Assembly (NCBI RefSeq): GCF_009663685.2
Contig: NZ_RCOG02000028.1
Span: 1-64,000, forward strand
Length of the DNA stretch: 64,000 nt
Direction: 5' to 3'
DNA from: Cupriavidus sp. U2
GTDB lineage: Bacteria; Pseudomonadota; Gammaproteobacteria; Burkholderiales; Burkholderiaceae
Shown here: piece after piece, positions 26,372-34,951 of the stretch
How the letters are laid out: each line of letters begins with the position of its first letter
How positions within the stretch are numbered: the stretch's first letter is position 1
Notes under the pieces: model-generated
Databases searched by the model: none
What the model was told of the DNA's origin: nothing
The model's input: the letters and a program-made list of their open reading frames with translations, nothing else
Made by a program: the position numbers and the translations under genes

Positions 26372-26851
26372 ATGAGCAAAATTCCAGAGGGAAGTGAACT
26401 CGATGAGATGGACCGAGCACTCCTGCGGCTACTTCAAGCGGACGGCACACTTTCCAGCTCGGCATTGGCTGAGCGGCTGTCGCTGACGGTTACGCCATGC
26501 TGGCGTCGCAGGAAGCGGCTCGAAGATCTGGGCGTAATCCGGGACTACCAAGCAAACCTCGATAGAAGGAAACTCGGCTTCGGGGTGCTTGCATTTGCCC
26601 AGATTGGCTTTGGGGTTCACGCTGGCGACGACCCGGACAATTTCGAGAAGACGATACTTGCTCTTCCTGAAGTCCTTTCCTGCCACAAGGTCACAGGATC
26701 GGCAGACTATGTTCTGACGATATTGGCCGCCGACTTGGAGAGCTACGGTAGGTTCGTGGAGAACGTGCTACGAAGGCAACCAGGACTGGCGACCATCCAG
26801 TCCAGCCTCGCATTGCGCGAGATTAAGGCTGAGACGAGGGTTCCGGTTTAG
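26372..26851 (+). CDS. Lrp/AsnC-family transcriptional regulator
   Basis: A 159-residue regulator with an N-terminal HTH (about residues 14-60: LDEMDRALLRLLQADG, then SSSALAERLSLTVTPCWRRRKRL) and a C-terminal RAM ligand-binding domain (VTGSADYVLTILAADLESYG). It is divergent from the deacetylase/permease/cyclodeaminase genes, with a 129 bp shared promoter region. Lrp-type proteins sense amino acids, so it most likely controls that operon. Confidence 0.9.
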   Translation: MSKIPEGSELDEMDRALLRLLQADGTLSSSALAERLSLTVTPCWRRRKRLEDLGVIRDYQANLDRRKLGFGVLAFAQIGFGVHAGDDPDNFEKTILALPEVLSCHKVTGSADYVLTILAADLESYGRFVENVLRRQPGLATIQSSLALREIKAETRVPV

Positions 26852-26911
26852 GGAGGTAAGGTAACGGGCCAGACAGGCCGAAGCCTGCCCTGATGGCTAC
26901 GATTCTGCAGA

Positions 26912-27097
26912 TCACATTCGTGACTCAGAATATTCGGCTAGATGCTGGACAACCTGTGCTAAGTACTCGTCAGCCATGTTTCGTTCCTGCAAGGCAGTGA
27001 ACAGGTTGTCGATGTATTCCGCATTGGTGCCGAATACCCCTGCGGCCTTTGCCGCAAGGCGGGCAACCGTCGTCACTGACGTATCCGATTCATACAA
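26912..27097 (-). pseudogene. ChaC-like gamma-glutamylcyclotransferase, C-terminal fragment
   Basis: A 61-residue frame whose second half (VARLAAKAAGVFGTNAEYID followed by NLFTALQE) resembles the C-terminal helix region of ChaC, where GxxGTNAxYLF is conserved. The catalytic N-terminal domain (about 170 residues) is missing. The preceding minus-strand sequence up to 27,465 does not give a ChaC frame I can follow. It is probably a remnant; a free-standing small protein is the alternative. Confidence 0.4.
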
Positions 27098-27465
27098 CCG
27101 CTGACTAGTTGCCCCTCAAAGAACGGTGCGAAGTGCCGCGCATTGTTGCGGTCGCGTGCTAGATTCCCCAACGAGGACGCAAGAGACCGCCGACCCGGCA
27201 GTACAGGCTGGTCTTCTCCGAACAAGTGCGAGTTTGGGTCCATGTTTCGATGCTTGACGGCTGTGGCGGGGCAGTCCGTTCGCGACCGGCAGCCGGTGAG
27301 GTTGCTGCGAACCGAGTCCTTTGGCGACAGACTTGTCGTCGAGCCCGCCGGCATAGGTCCATTCCCAAGGCCACTGGAAGGTTTCTTCGACGCGGGGCTT
27401 TCTAGCCAAGGTGGTGGGCCCGACGGAGGCCGCATGTGCGTGCCCCCGCATGTCCCACGCAAAGG
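27098..27465. other. 370 bp of degraded sequence
   Basis: Long overlapping open frames exist on the minus strand (27,073-27,462 and others), but none carries a recognisable domain. Upstream parts of the ChaC-like fragment could be hidden here in broken form. No terminator was recognised at the end of the acyl-CoA dehydrogenase gene. Confidence 0.4.
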
Positions 27466-28620
27466 TTAACCGTTGTTAGCGCGCTGTGAGAACGTCCGAC
27501 CGAAAACGCCCTCGGCGATGCGGTTCTTCAGGATTTCGATCGAGCCGCCGGCAATCATCCAGCCGCGCGTCCGGCGCACGCAGTACTCCACCAGCGATTC
27601 CTGGCTGAAGCCCATGCCGCCCATGACCTGCAGGGCTTCATTGGAGACTTCCCAGCCGGCCATGTTGCAGGCGAGCTTGGCCATGGCGGTACTCTGCGCG
27701 CTCGGCAGTCCGTGCTCGCCCTCGAGCGCGGCGCGATACAGCATCATCTGCGCTTGCTCCAGCTTCATGGCCATGTCCGCGAACTTCCACTGAATGCCCT
27801 GGAACTCGCAGAGTTCGCGGCCAAACTGCTTGCGCGTCATGGCATGGTCCCGGGCCACGTTGAATGCATGGCGTCCCAACGCCAGCGCGCGCGAGGAATT
27901 GCCGAGCCGCTCCACGTTGAAGCCCGAGATCTGCTTCTTGAAGCCGCCCGGTCCGAGCAGCACGTTTTCCACCGGGATGCGGCAATCGTCGAAGTAGAGC
28001 TGCGACCACTGCTCGCCGTTCATGAACGACGACGGCTCGCCAACCTGGAAGCCGGGCGTGCCACGCTCGACCAGCACCGAGCCGATGCCACCGACACCCG
28101 GACCGAAGCGCACATAGATCAGGAACAGTTCCGCATCCGGGCTGTGCGTCGAGAAGACCTTGCTGCCATTGATGACGTAGCTGCCGCCATCGAGCCGCGC
28201 GCTGGTTTTCAGCTCGGTCACGGCGGACCCGGCATCGGGCTCGCTCATGCCCAGCGACACCACCTTGCGGCCGGCGAGCAGGTCCGGCAGGAAGCGTGCC
28301 TTCTGCTCAGGCGATGCGTACTCCACGAACGTGCGGATCGGGCCGAAGTTGCCGGCCTGGACGATGTCGGCGCTCCGGGGGCAAATCAGTGCAATCTGCT
28401 CGATCGCCAGCACCGCATGCATCAGCGTGCCGCCCTGGCCGCCGTCTTCTTCGGAGAAGGCAATGCCCAGAAGGCCCTGCTCGGCGAGCAGCGCGGCTGT
28501 TTCCCACGGGTAGTGGGGCGAATGCGCGCGGGCCAGCGCGCCGTCCTTGAGCTTGTCCTGCGCAAAGCGGGCAACCGAGTCCGCAAATGCCTGATGTTCC
28601 TCGCTGAGTTTGAAATCCAT
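27466..28620 (-). CDS. acyl-CoA dehydrogenase family protein
   Basis: A 384-residue FAD flavoprotein. The start ATG 28620 follows CAGGAACACAC and begins MDFKLSEEHQAF, as usual for this family; the frame extends upstream to 28,779 without a ribosome site. Conserved segments are GIAFSEEDGGQGG, SLGMSEPDAGSAVTELKTSA (a variant of the AMSEPGAGSD signature), YVINGSKVFSTHSPDAE, TRKQFGRELCEFQGIQWKFA and MGGMGFSQESLVEYCVRRTR. The C-terminal RTRGWMIAGGS and the variant signature suggest a non-standard substrate. It is divergent from the operon starting at 28,957. Confidence 0.88.
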   Translation of the reverse strand: MDFKLSEEHQAFADSVARFAQDKLKDGALARAHSPHYPWETAALLAEQGLLGIAFSEEDGGQGGTLMHAVLAIEQIALICPRSADIVQAGNFGPIRTFVEYASPEQKARFLPDLLAGRKVVSLGMSEPDAGSAVTELKTSARLDGGSYVINGSKVFSTHSPDAELFLIYVRFGPGVGGIGSVLVERGTPGFQVGEPSSFMNGEQWSQLYFDDCRIPVENVLLGPGGFKKQISGFNVERLGNSSRALALGRHAFNVARDHAMTRKQFGRELCEFQGIQWKFADMAMKLEQAQMMLYRAALEGEHGLPSAQSTAMAKLACNMAGWEVSNEALQVMGGMGFSQESLVEYCVRRTRGWMIAGGSIEILKNRIAEGVFGRTFSQRANNG

Positions 28621-28956
28621 GTGTGTTCCTGACGTCTGTACGGGATGTGTGACATCGGAATGGTGCCCGCTGGCCTGGCGCCTGAGAACTTCCCGTTCCG
28701 TCGGCAACCCGAACAAATACTCATACCAGCGTCTCATCTGAGGAGTTCCCTGCAAGGCGGGCATGACGCACGCCACCACTCAACGTCTTCCGCCCGGTCG
28801 ATGACTGCGACCGACACGCTGCTTTCATCGCGCCGGAGCCTGCCAGGCTTGGATTTTGTGCGTTGCAGATATGAGCAAAGGTCATCCCTTCAGGACAAAT
28901 TGTTGGTTGTTTCATTTTTGCGGCCTGCGGAGAATACAAGACAGGAGGCAACACTA
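28621..28956. promoter_or_regulatory. divergent intergenic region, 336 bp
   Basis: It separates the minus-strand acyl-CoA dehydrogenase from the + operon beginning at 28,957, so both promoters must be here. AGGAGG (28,943-28,948) is the ribosome site of the + gene. I could not assign a -35/-10 pair or operator with confidence. Confidence 0.45.
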
Positions 28957-29432
28957 ATGAACGATACCAATCCGCAATCCATGTGCGCCAGCGGCTGGCT
29001 GGCGCACACGTCGATCCCTACTACGAGCAGGACTGGCTGCATCGCCCCGACGTGCATGGTGGCGAGGTCTGCGCCGGCATCGTCTCCGGGCTGATTGGCC
29101 CCGGCGCAGACAGCCGCGACCGTTGGGAGACCCTGCGGCGCTACATGCAAGACGGACCGGGCATCTTCAAAGGCGACCTGTGCTTCTACAAGGTCGAAGG
29201 CGACCTGCGCGGCAAGGTCCAGAAGATCGACACCGCCAAGTCCCCGCTGTATCTGCTCACCGGCGAGTACGACTACTCCTGCACCCCCGAGGATAGCCAG
29301 GAACTGGCGCGGCTGATTCCAGGCGCCGAGCTGGCGATCATGCTCGGGCTTGGGCACCTCCCGATGAGCGAAGAGCCACAGTCCTTCATGAATCATCTGC
29401 TCCCCGTGCTGCAACGCATTCAAACTCTTTGA
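28957..29432 (+). pseudogene. alpha/beta hydrolase, internally deleted
   Basis: ATG 28957 has a perfect AGGAGG site but its frame soon closes. From 28,983 another frame encodes the C-terminal half of an alpha/beta-hydrolase: SPLYLLTGEYDYSCTPEDSQ (the region of the catalytic acid), then LGLGHLPMSEEPQSF (the catalytic His). The nucleophile-elbow half (GxSxG) is missing. Deletion between the retained start codon and position about 28,990 explains the structure. The intact gene would have headed this catabolic operon, perhaps as an esterase or lactonase. Confidence 0.72.
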
Positions 29433-29442
29433 GGACAACAAC

Positions 29443-30333
29443 GTGAAAGTCGGATTTATCGGACTTGGCCGCATGGGCTTTGCCCTGGCTTCCCATTTGC
29501 TGCGCAATGGCGTGGACCTGACCGTGCTGGATATCCAGGCAGCGCCCATGGAAAAACTGGTGGCGCAAGGTGCATCGCGGGCAACCGACGCGCGGGCATT
29601 GTCGGCCGGCGTCGACATCGTGTTCACGATGCTGCCCGGGCCAAAGCAGGCGCGCGAGGTGATCCTCGGGGAAATCGGTGTGCTCGCGGGGCTGCGCAAG
29701 GGCGCTTTCCTCGTCGAACTCAGCACCATCGATACCGATACGGTCGACGCGCTGCGCGTTGCCGCGAGTGAGAAGGGCGTGCGCTTTGCCGATGCGCCGG
29801 TCGGCCGCCTAGCCTCGCATGCGGACCGTGGCGAGTCGTTGTTCATGCTCGGTGCCGAGGATGCCGATCGGGCCGAGCTCGAGCCGGTGCTGCTCAAGAT
29901 GGGCACGACGGTGCTGCACTGCGGTGCGCCGGGTGCCGGCACGCGCATGAAGCTGATCAACAACCTCATGGTGCTGTGCTACTGCCAGCTCAACTCCGAA
30001 GCCCTGGTACTGGCCAGTGCGTTGGGCCTGGACACGCGCAAGACCTTTGACGTGCTGACCGGCACCACGGCCTCGAATGGTCAGCTCAAGGAGAAATGGC
30101 CGGTCAAGGTGCTGGGCGACGACCTGACGCCGGGTTTCGATATCGCTCTCGGCTTCAAGGACCTGACGCTCGCATGCCAGGCGGCCCAGTCCGCCGGCAT
30201 CTCGTTGCCCATGGGCAATCTCGCCCGCAGCATGTTCCAGCTTGCGCGGCACGCCGGCAAGGACGGGCAGGATACCTCCAGCATGACCGACTACTGGGCC
30301 GAGTCGAACGGTCTCGACCCGATCCGTCTGTAA
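29443..30333 (+). CDS. NAD(P)-dependent oxidoreductase, 3-hydroxyisobutyrate dehydrogenase family
   Basis: A 296-residue beta-hydroxyacid dehydrogenase. The N-terminal Rossmann motif is GFIGLGRMGFALASHLL. A DAPVGRLASHADRGE segment replaces the usual substrate loop DAPVSGG. The catalytic lysine lies in GAGTRMKLINNLMVL. GTG 29443 follows GAGGACAACAAC, 10 bp after the hydrolase remnant. A second, distinct member lies at 33,118 in the same operon. The likely reaction is oxidation of a beta-hydroxy acid to the semialdehyde, feeding the aldehyde dehydrogenase at 31,691. Confidence 0.88.
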   Translation: MKVGFIGLGRMGFALASHLLRNGVDLTVLDIQAAPMEKLVAQGASRATDARALSAGVDIVFTMLPGPKQAREVILGEIGVLAGLRKGAFLVELSTIDTDTVDALRVAASEKGVRFADAPVGRLASHADRGESLFMLGAEDADRAELEPVLLKMGTTVLHCGAPGAGTRMKLINNLMVLCYCQLNSEALVLASALGLDTRKTFDVLTGTTASNGQLKEKWPVKVLGDDLTPGFDIALGFKDLTLACQAAQSAGISLPMGNLARSMFQLARHAGKDGQDTSSMTDYWAESNGLDPIRL

Positions 30334-30346
30334 CACCATCCAGATC

Positions 30347-30670
30347 ATGCTTCCATGCATTGCACGATGGCATCGAGCTGCACCGGGTTGTTGGAATACC
30401 GACGGCCTCCAGGTGGTACGGGTGCGTACCGCCGACGGCTGGGTGGTGCTGGCATCGGATGCCTTGCACTACTACGAGAACCTGGCCCTCCGTAACTCGA
30501 TTCCTGCGATCCACAGCCTGAAGGACATGCTCGAAGGCTATGAGCGAATCCTCGCGCTGGTGGACAGCGCGCAACACATCGTCCCAGGCCATGACCCGGA
30601 AGTCTGCGTCCGCTACCCGTCCGCCCAAGGTGATGAAGGCGGCGAGGGCTTGGCCTTCCGCATCGCCTGA
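30347..30670 (+). pseudogene. metallo-beta-lactamase-fold hydrolase (AHL-lactonase-like), C-terminal remnant
   Basis: The open frame after about 30,400 reads DGLQVVRVRTADGWVVLASD followed by ALHYYENLALRN and IVPGHDPEV. This is the C-terminal third of N-acyl-homoserine-lactonase-like metallo-hydrolases, with a late metal Asp and the PGHD His. The HxHxDH zinc motif and the N-terminal two thirds are absent, and the first 50 bases belong to another frame of the same gene. It is the second truncated gene in this operon. Confidence 0.7.
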
Positions 30671-30699
30671 CATTCCATTTCATACTGAGGAGACAGCAC

Positions 30700-31689
30700 G
30701 TGATTTCCAGCAAGAGACGCACGTTCCTTTCGCGGACCCTGGCGCTGGGGGCGATGATCGCCGCCGGCTGGGCCGCACCGGCCATGGCATCGGAAGACTG
30801 GCCGTCGAAGCCGGTCACCATCGTCGTCGGTTTCAGCGCGGGCGGGCCGACCGATGTCGTCGCCCGCATCTTGGCGGAGCGGCTCACCGAGAAGTTCAAG
30901 CAGAGCTTTCTGGTGGACAACCGCGTGGGCGCATCGGGTGGCGTCGCCGCGGCACTGGTCAAGCGCGCCGCGCCCGATGGCTATACGCTGATGTTCGGCA
31001 GCAGCAGCACGCTGTCGATCATTCCGCTCCTGCAGAAGACGCCCTACGACTCGCTCCGCGATTTCACCCCGATCAGCCTGGTGGCCAGCTACCCCTACTT
31101 CCTCGTGGTGCCGGCGACGTCGCAGATGGCCTCGCTGGACGCGCTGCTCGTGCAGGGACGCAAGCCGTCGTCCCAGTTGAGCTACGGATCGGCCGGCAGC
31201 GGTGCGGTCAATCATCTGGCCGGTGAGTGGTTCAAGCGCGATGCCGGCATCAACGCGGTACATGTGCCGTACAAGGGCGACTCCGCTGCCGTGACAGACC
31301 TCGTGGCCGGACGTATCGATTTCGCGTTCCTGGCGGGGGCGGTCGCCATGCCGCAGGTGAAGGCCGGGAAACTGCGCATTCTAGCCTCGGCCAGCGCAAG
31401 GCAGGGTCTGGGTGGCGAGGGTGTGCCAACGCTCGGTGATCGCTTCAAGGGCTTTGCCGCCGAGCCCTGGAATGGCATCATGGCCCCGGCAGGCCTGCCG
31501 CAACCTGTCGTCGCCAAGCTCAACGCCGCGGTCAACGAGATCATGGGGCGCAAGGATGTGGTCGAGCGTCTGGCGAGTCTCGATCAGTTCCCGATGACCG
31601 GCACACCGCAACAGTTCACGAACCACATCAAGTCGCAGACCGAGCGTTGGGCATCGGTCATCAAGGCTTCCAACATCAAGGTAGACTGA
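30700..31689 (+). CDS. tripartite tricarboxylate transporter substrate-binding protein (Bug family)
   Basis: A 329-residue periplasmic receptor starting at GTG 30700 behind GAGGAGACAGCAC. The leader SSKRRTFLSRTLALGAMIAA contains a twin-arginine (RRTFLS), so Tat export is possible; cleavage is likely after AMA. The Bug hallmark DWPSKPVTIVVGFSAGGPTD is followed by VDNRVGASGGVAAALV. It is one base upstream of the aldehyde dehydrogenase, so it is in the same transcript. It probably delivers the carboxylate degraded by this operon. Confidence 0.9.
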   Translation: MISSKRRTFLSRTLALGAMIAAGWAAPAMASEDWPSKPVTIVVGFSAGGPTDVVARILAERLTEKFKQSFLVDNRVGASGGVAAALVKRAAPDGYTLMFGSSSTLSIIPLLQKTPYDSLRDFTPISLVASYPYFLVVPATSQMASLDALLVQGRKPSSQLSYGSAGSGAVNHLAGEWFKRDAGINAVHVPYKGDSAAVTDLVAGRIDFAFLAGAVAMPQVKAGKLRILASASARQGLGGEGVPTLGDRFKGFAAEPWNGIMAPAGLPQPVVAKLNAAVNEIMGRKDVVERLASLDQFPMTGTPQQFTNHIKSQTERWASVIKASNIKVD

Positions 31690-31690
31690 T

Positions 31691-33121
31691 ATGAAGTATT
31701 CCCAGTTCATCGCCGGCGAATTCCGCGACGGCACCGCGCAGGCGCGCCATTCCGTCATCAATCCCGCCAACGGGCAGTCGCTGGGCGACTATGCCCACGC
31801 TTCCCGGCAAGACGTGGAAGAGGCGATTACCACCGCCAACGAAGCCTTCCGGACGTGGCGCAAGACATCGGCCATGGAACGCTCAGCGTTGCTGCGCCGC
31901 GCGGCCATGCTCATGCGCGAGCGTGGCAATGCGATCGCCGAGCAGATCGCGCTGGAGCTCGGCAAGCCGTATGGCGAAGCGCAGAAGGAGGTGGTGACCG
32001 CCGCCGAGATGTTCGAATGGGCCAGCGAGGAGACGCGCCGCATCTACGGGCGCACGATTCCGGCGCGCTCGGAAGGTGTCACCCAGACGGTTGTGTGGGA
32101 ACCGGCGGGCCCGGTAGCTGCCTTCGCAGGGTGGAACGCCCCGGCGATCACGCCGTCGCGCAAGATCAGCGGCGCGCTCGCGGCGGGCTGCACCATCGTC
32201 ATCAAGCCGTCCGAGGAAACCGCCGGGGTGGCACTGCAGATTGCGCGCGTGGTACAGGATGCCGGCATTCCTGATGGCGTGGTCAACATGGTGTTCGGCG
32301 ATCCGGCCGAGATCGCGGACATCCTCTGCACATCGCCCCGCATTGCCATGGTGACGTTCACCGGCGCCACCTCGGTGGGCAAGGTCATTGGCGCCAAGGC
32401 CGCTGAGACCATGAAGCGCGCCACGCTGGAGCTTGGCGGACATGCGCCGGTGGTGGTCTGCGATGACGTTGATGTCGACCGCGTGGTGCGCATGGCCGTT
32501 GCCACCAAGTATCGGAACAGTGGTCAGGTCTGCACCTCGCCCACGCGCTTCCTTGTGCAAGCCCCGATCTTCCAGGAGTTCTGCGAGAAGTTCGTGCGTG
32601 CGGCCGAGGCGCTGAAGGTGGGGGACCCGTTCGATGGCGCCACGCAGATGGGCCCGCTGAAGAACGCACGCCGCCTGGAATCGATCGATCGGCTGGTGCA
32701 GGATGCGCGCGGACGGGGTCTGGTGGTGGCGACGGGTGGCGAGCGCATCGGCACCGAGGGCTTTTTCTACAAGCCAACGGTCATCCTCCAGCCCTCGATC
32801 GACAGCGATGCGGCGACGATCGAGCCGTTCGGCCCGATTGCCCTGATCAGCGCCTTCGACCAACTGGACGACGCTATTGCGGAGGCAAACCGGCTGCCGT
32901 TCGGGCTGGCCGCGTACGCCTATACCAACAGCCTGCAGCGTTCCCACCGGCTGGCGCACGAGATCGACAGCGGCGTGGTCTGCATTAACGAGTGGCAGGC
33001 ATCCCTGCCGGAAACGCCGTTTGGCGGGCACAAGGATAGCGGCCTCGGCTCCGAAGGCGGTATCGAGGGCATCCAGGAGTTTCTGCGGATCAAGTGCGTT
33101 AGGCAGGGGGTGGCATCGTGA
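31691..33121 (+). CDS. NAD(P)-dependent aldehyde dehydrogenase
   Basis: A 476-residue ALDH-superfamily enzyme of succinate-semialdehyde dehydrogenase-like layout. It has the coenzyme segment GWNAPAITPSRKISGALAAG, the TGATSVGKVIG turn, the general-base Glu in TLELGGHAPVVVCDDVD and the catalytic Cys in NSGQVCTSPTRFLV. EPFGPIALIS and the C-terminal ETPFGGHKDSGLGSEGG complete it. It shares its last bases (GTGA overlap) with the following HIBADH-family gene. It oxidises an aldehyde or semialdehyde acid, probably the product of one of the two dehydrogenases flanking it. Confidence 0.92.
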   Translation: MKYSQFIAGEFRDGTAQARHSVINPANGQSLGDYAHASRQDVEEAITTANEAFRTWRKTSAMERSALLRRAAMLMRERGNAIAEQIALELGKPYGEAQKEVVTAAEMFEWASEETRRIYGRTIPARSEGVTQTVVWEPAGPVAAFAGWNAPAITPSRKISGALAAGCTIVIKPSEETAGVALQIARVVQDAGIPDGVVNMVFGDPAEIADILCTSPRIAMVTFTGATSVGKVIGAKAAETMKRATLELGGHAPVVVCDDVDVDRVVRMAVATKYRNSGQVCTSPTRFLVQAPIFQEFCEKFVRAAEALKVGDPFDGATQMGPLKNARRLESIDRLVQDARGRGLVVATGGERIGTEGFFYKPTVILQPSIDSDAATIEPFGPIALISAFDQLDDAIAEANRLPFGLAAYAYTNSLQRSHRLAHEIDSGVVCINEWQASLPETPFGGHKDSGLGSEGGIEGIQEFLRIKCVRQGVAS

Positions 33122-34008
33122 GCGCGGGCACTACATCTGCCGTATTGGGATTCGTCGGGGTTGGCGTGATGGGCGAGGGCATGTGCCGGAACCTGGTGCA
33201 GAAGTCCGGCGCCACCGTGCACGTGGCCGACATCAACGCGGAGAACGTCGCGCGGCTCGCGGCGGCCGGTGCCGTGGCCTCGACCATTGCACGGCTGCGA
33301 CAAGCCGCCGACACCGTGTTCCTGTCGCTGCCTTCGATCGATCAGGTTGAGGAGGTTTGCTTCGGTGCGGAACCGCTGATCGTGGAAGGCGGTTTGATCC
33401 GCACGGTCGTCGATATGAGCACCAGCGACGTCGCGCGCACGCGGGCGCTTGCCGAACGGCTGTCCCGCCACGGCGTGCGGTTCCTGGACGCGCCGGTGGC
33501 CCGCAGCCGCGAAGCCGCCAACAACGGCACGCTGCTGATCACCGTGGGCGGTCCGGCTGACCTGTTCGAGTTGGTGTTGCCGTGGCTGCGATGCATGGGC
33601 TCGGACGTCGTGCGCTGCGGCGAGGTGGGCGCGGGGCAGGTGGTCAAGATCATGAACAACATGGTCCTGCTCTCCACGGTCAATGCGTTGGCCGAAGCCA
33701 TGGCCATTGCGGAAGCGGCGGACGTGGACAAGACCATGCTTGCCAACGTGCTGAAGCTCGGCTCGGCTGATTCCTTCGCCTTGCGGCTGACGGGCGAGAA
33801 ATTCCTCGCGCGCGACGAGTTTCCCGAGAAGATGTTCCCGGCGGCCTATGCGCTGAAGGACATGCGCCTGGCGCTGAGCCTGGCGCATGCGTCCGAGATT
33901 CGGCCTGCCGTGGCTGAGGCGACCGCCGCGCTGCTGGACCGGGCCACTTCCAGTGGCTATGCCCAGAACCACTACCCGGTGGTCTATCGACTGATCCGGC
34001 GTGGGTGA
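33118..34008 (+). CDS. NAD(P)-dependent oxidoreductase, 3-hydroxyisobutyrate dehydrogenase family
   Basis: A 296-residue beta-hydroxyacid dehydrogenase. GTG 33118 overlaps the aldehyde dehydrogenase stop (GTGA), implying translational coupling. Motifs are GFVGVGVMGEGMCRNLV (NAD(P) site), FLDAPVARSREAANNGTLLI (substrate loop; the classic SGG is replaced by ARS) and catalytic Lys in GAGQVVKIMNNMVLLST. It is only distantly similar to the 29,443 paralogue, so the operon oxidises either two hydroxy acids or one with two stereochemistries. It is the last gene of the operon. Confidence 0.88.
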   Translation: MSAGTTSAVLGFVGVGVMGEGMCRNLVQKSGATVHVADINAENVARLAAAGAVASTIARLRQAADTVFLSLPSIDQVEEVCFGAEPLIVEGGLIRTVVDMSTSDVARTRALAERLSRHGVRFLDAPVARSREAANNGTLLITVGGPADLFELVLPWLRCMGSDVVRCGEVGAGQVVKIMNNMVLLSTVNALAEAMAIAEAADVDKTMLANVLKLGSADSFALRLTGEKFLARDEFPEKMFPAAYALKDMRLALSLAHASEIRPAVAEATAALLDRATSSGYAQNHYPVVYRLIRRG

Positions 34009-34039
34009 GCAGAGGTAGCGGCGAAAAGCGGTGTCAGGC

Positions 34040-34951
34040 TCAGCCGGGTGTCATGGGCCGGGTCTCCCGGGCTTCATGCACCAGCCATTCTTTGAACGCC
34101 GCGATCTTGGCCGAATAGCGTTGCAAGGATGGTGTCACCATGTAGTGGCCCCGTCCGGTGTGCAGCGGTTTCGCAAATGGGCAGACCAGCCGACCCGCTT
34201 TCAGGTCGGCGTCCAGCATATGCTGCTGGCCGATGGCGATGCCCAGGTTGTCCGTGGCCGCCTGCCACGTGAGGATGGAACTGCTGAAGACCATCTTCTC
34301 GGCCCTGTCGAACACTTGAGGCATGCCGACCTGCGCGAGCCATGACGGCCAGTCATTCTTGCGGTACTTGGAAACCAGCAAGCGCTTGCTTTGCAGGGCT
34401 TCCAGCAACTGGTCGCTGCTGCCGTGAAAAGCCTCCAGGAACGCGGGTGAACATACCGGCTCGATCACGTCGTCGAGCAGCAACGTCGCCTCCGCATCCG
34501 GCCAGTTGCCATCGCCGAGCACGATCGCCAGGTCGCACTGCTCGGTGCTGAAATCCAGCGGCGCGTTGCTGTTGGTGATCAGCACTTCCACATCCGGGTA
34601 CTGCACCTTGAAGTGCGGCAGCCTGGGGATCAACCATCGCGCCGTCAGCGTGGTGTACGTGCGCAGGCGAATGATGTTGTCGGAGTACTTCTGCGTGACG
34701 AACTTCGTGGCCTCCGAGATCTCCTCGAAGGCGGGACCGATGCGCCGCGCGTAGGCTTCACCCACCTCGGTAAGCTTCACGCCGATACGCTCGCGCGTGA
34801 AGAGTTGCACGCCCAGGTATTCCTCGAGGACCGCGATCTGACGGCTCACCGCCGACTGGCTGACCCGCAGTTCATTCGCGGCGGTAGAGAGATTCTTTGC
34901 CCTGGATACGACCTCGAAGACCTTCAATGGGTTGAGCGGAGGAATCTTCAT
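34040..34951 (-). CDS. LysR-family transcriptional regulator (GcvA-like)
   Basis: A 303-residue LTTR. The start ATG 34951 gives MKIPPLNPLKVFEVVSRAKN; the frame continues 25 codons further upstream but without family sequence. The winged HTH is at residues 15-65 (LSTAANELRVSQSAVSRQIAVL). The effector domain has RLRTYTTLTARWLIPRLPHF, typical of the GcvA/AmpR branch. It is convergent with the operon ending at 34,008 and co-directional with the Bug gene at 35,286; either could be its target. Confidence 0.9.
   Translation of the reverse strand: MKIPPLNPLKVFEVVSRAKNLSTAANELRVSQSAVSRQIAVLEEYLGVQLFTRERIGVKLTEVGEAYARRIGPAFEEISEATKFVTQKYSDNIIRLRTYTTLTARWLIPRLPHFKVQYPDVEVLITNSNAPLDFSTEQCDLAIVLGDGNWPDAEATLLLDDVIEPVCSPAFLEAFHGSSDQLLEALQSKRLLVSKYRKNDWPSWLAQVGMPQVFDRAEKMVFSSSILTWQAATDNLGIAIGQQHMLDADLKAGRLVCPFAKPLHTGRGHYMVTPSLQRYSAKIAAFKEWLVHEARETRPMTPG

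Noticed and set aside
26862..26890. CAGGC-CGAA-GCCTG hairpin after the Lrp gene
   Set aside because: The stem is only 5 bp with no T-run; too weak to call a terminator.
27712..28632. 306-codon plus-strand frame opposite the acyl-CoA dehydrogenase
   Set aside because: It is a shadow of the GC-rich dehydrogenase codons, with no domain and no ribosome site.
31883..33031. 382-codon minus-strand frame opposite the aldehyde dehydrogenase
   Set aside because: Antisense shadow; the translated sequence is low-complexity Arg/His-rich, typical of such frames.
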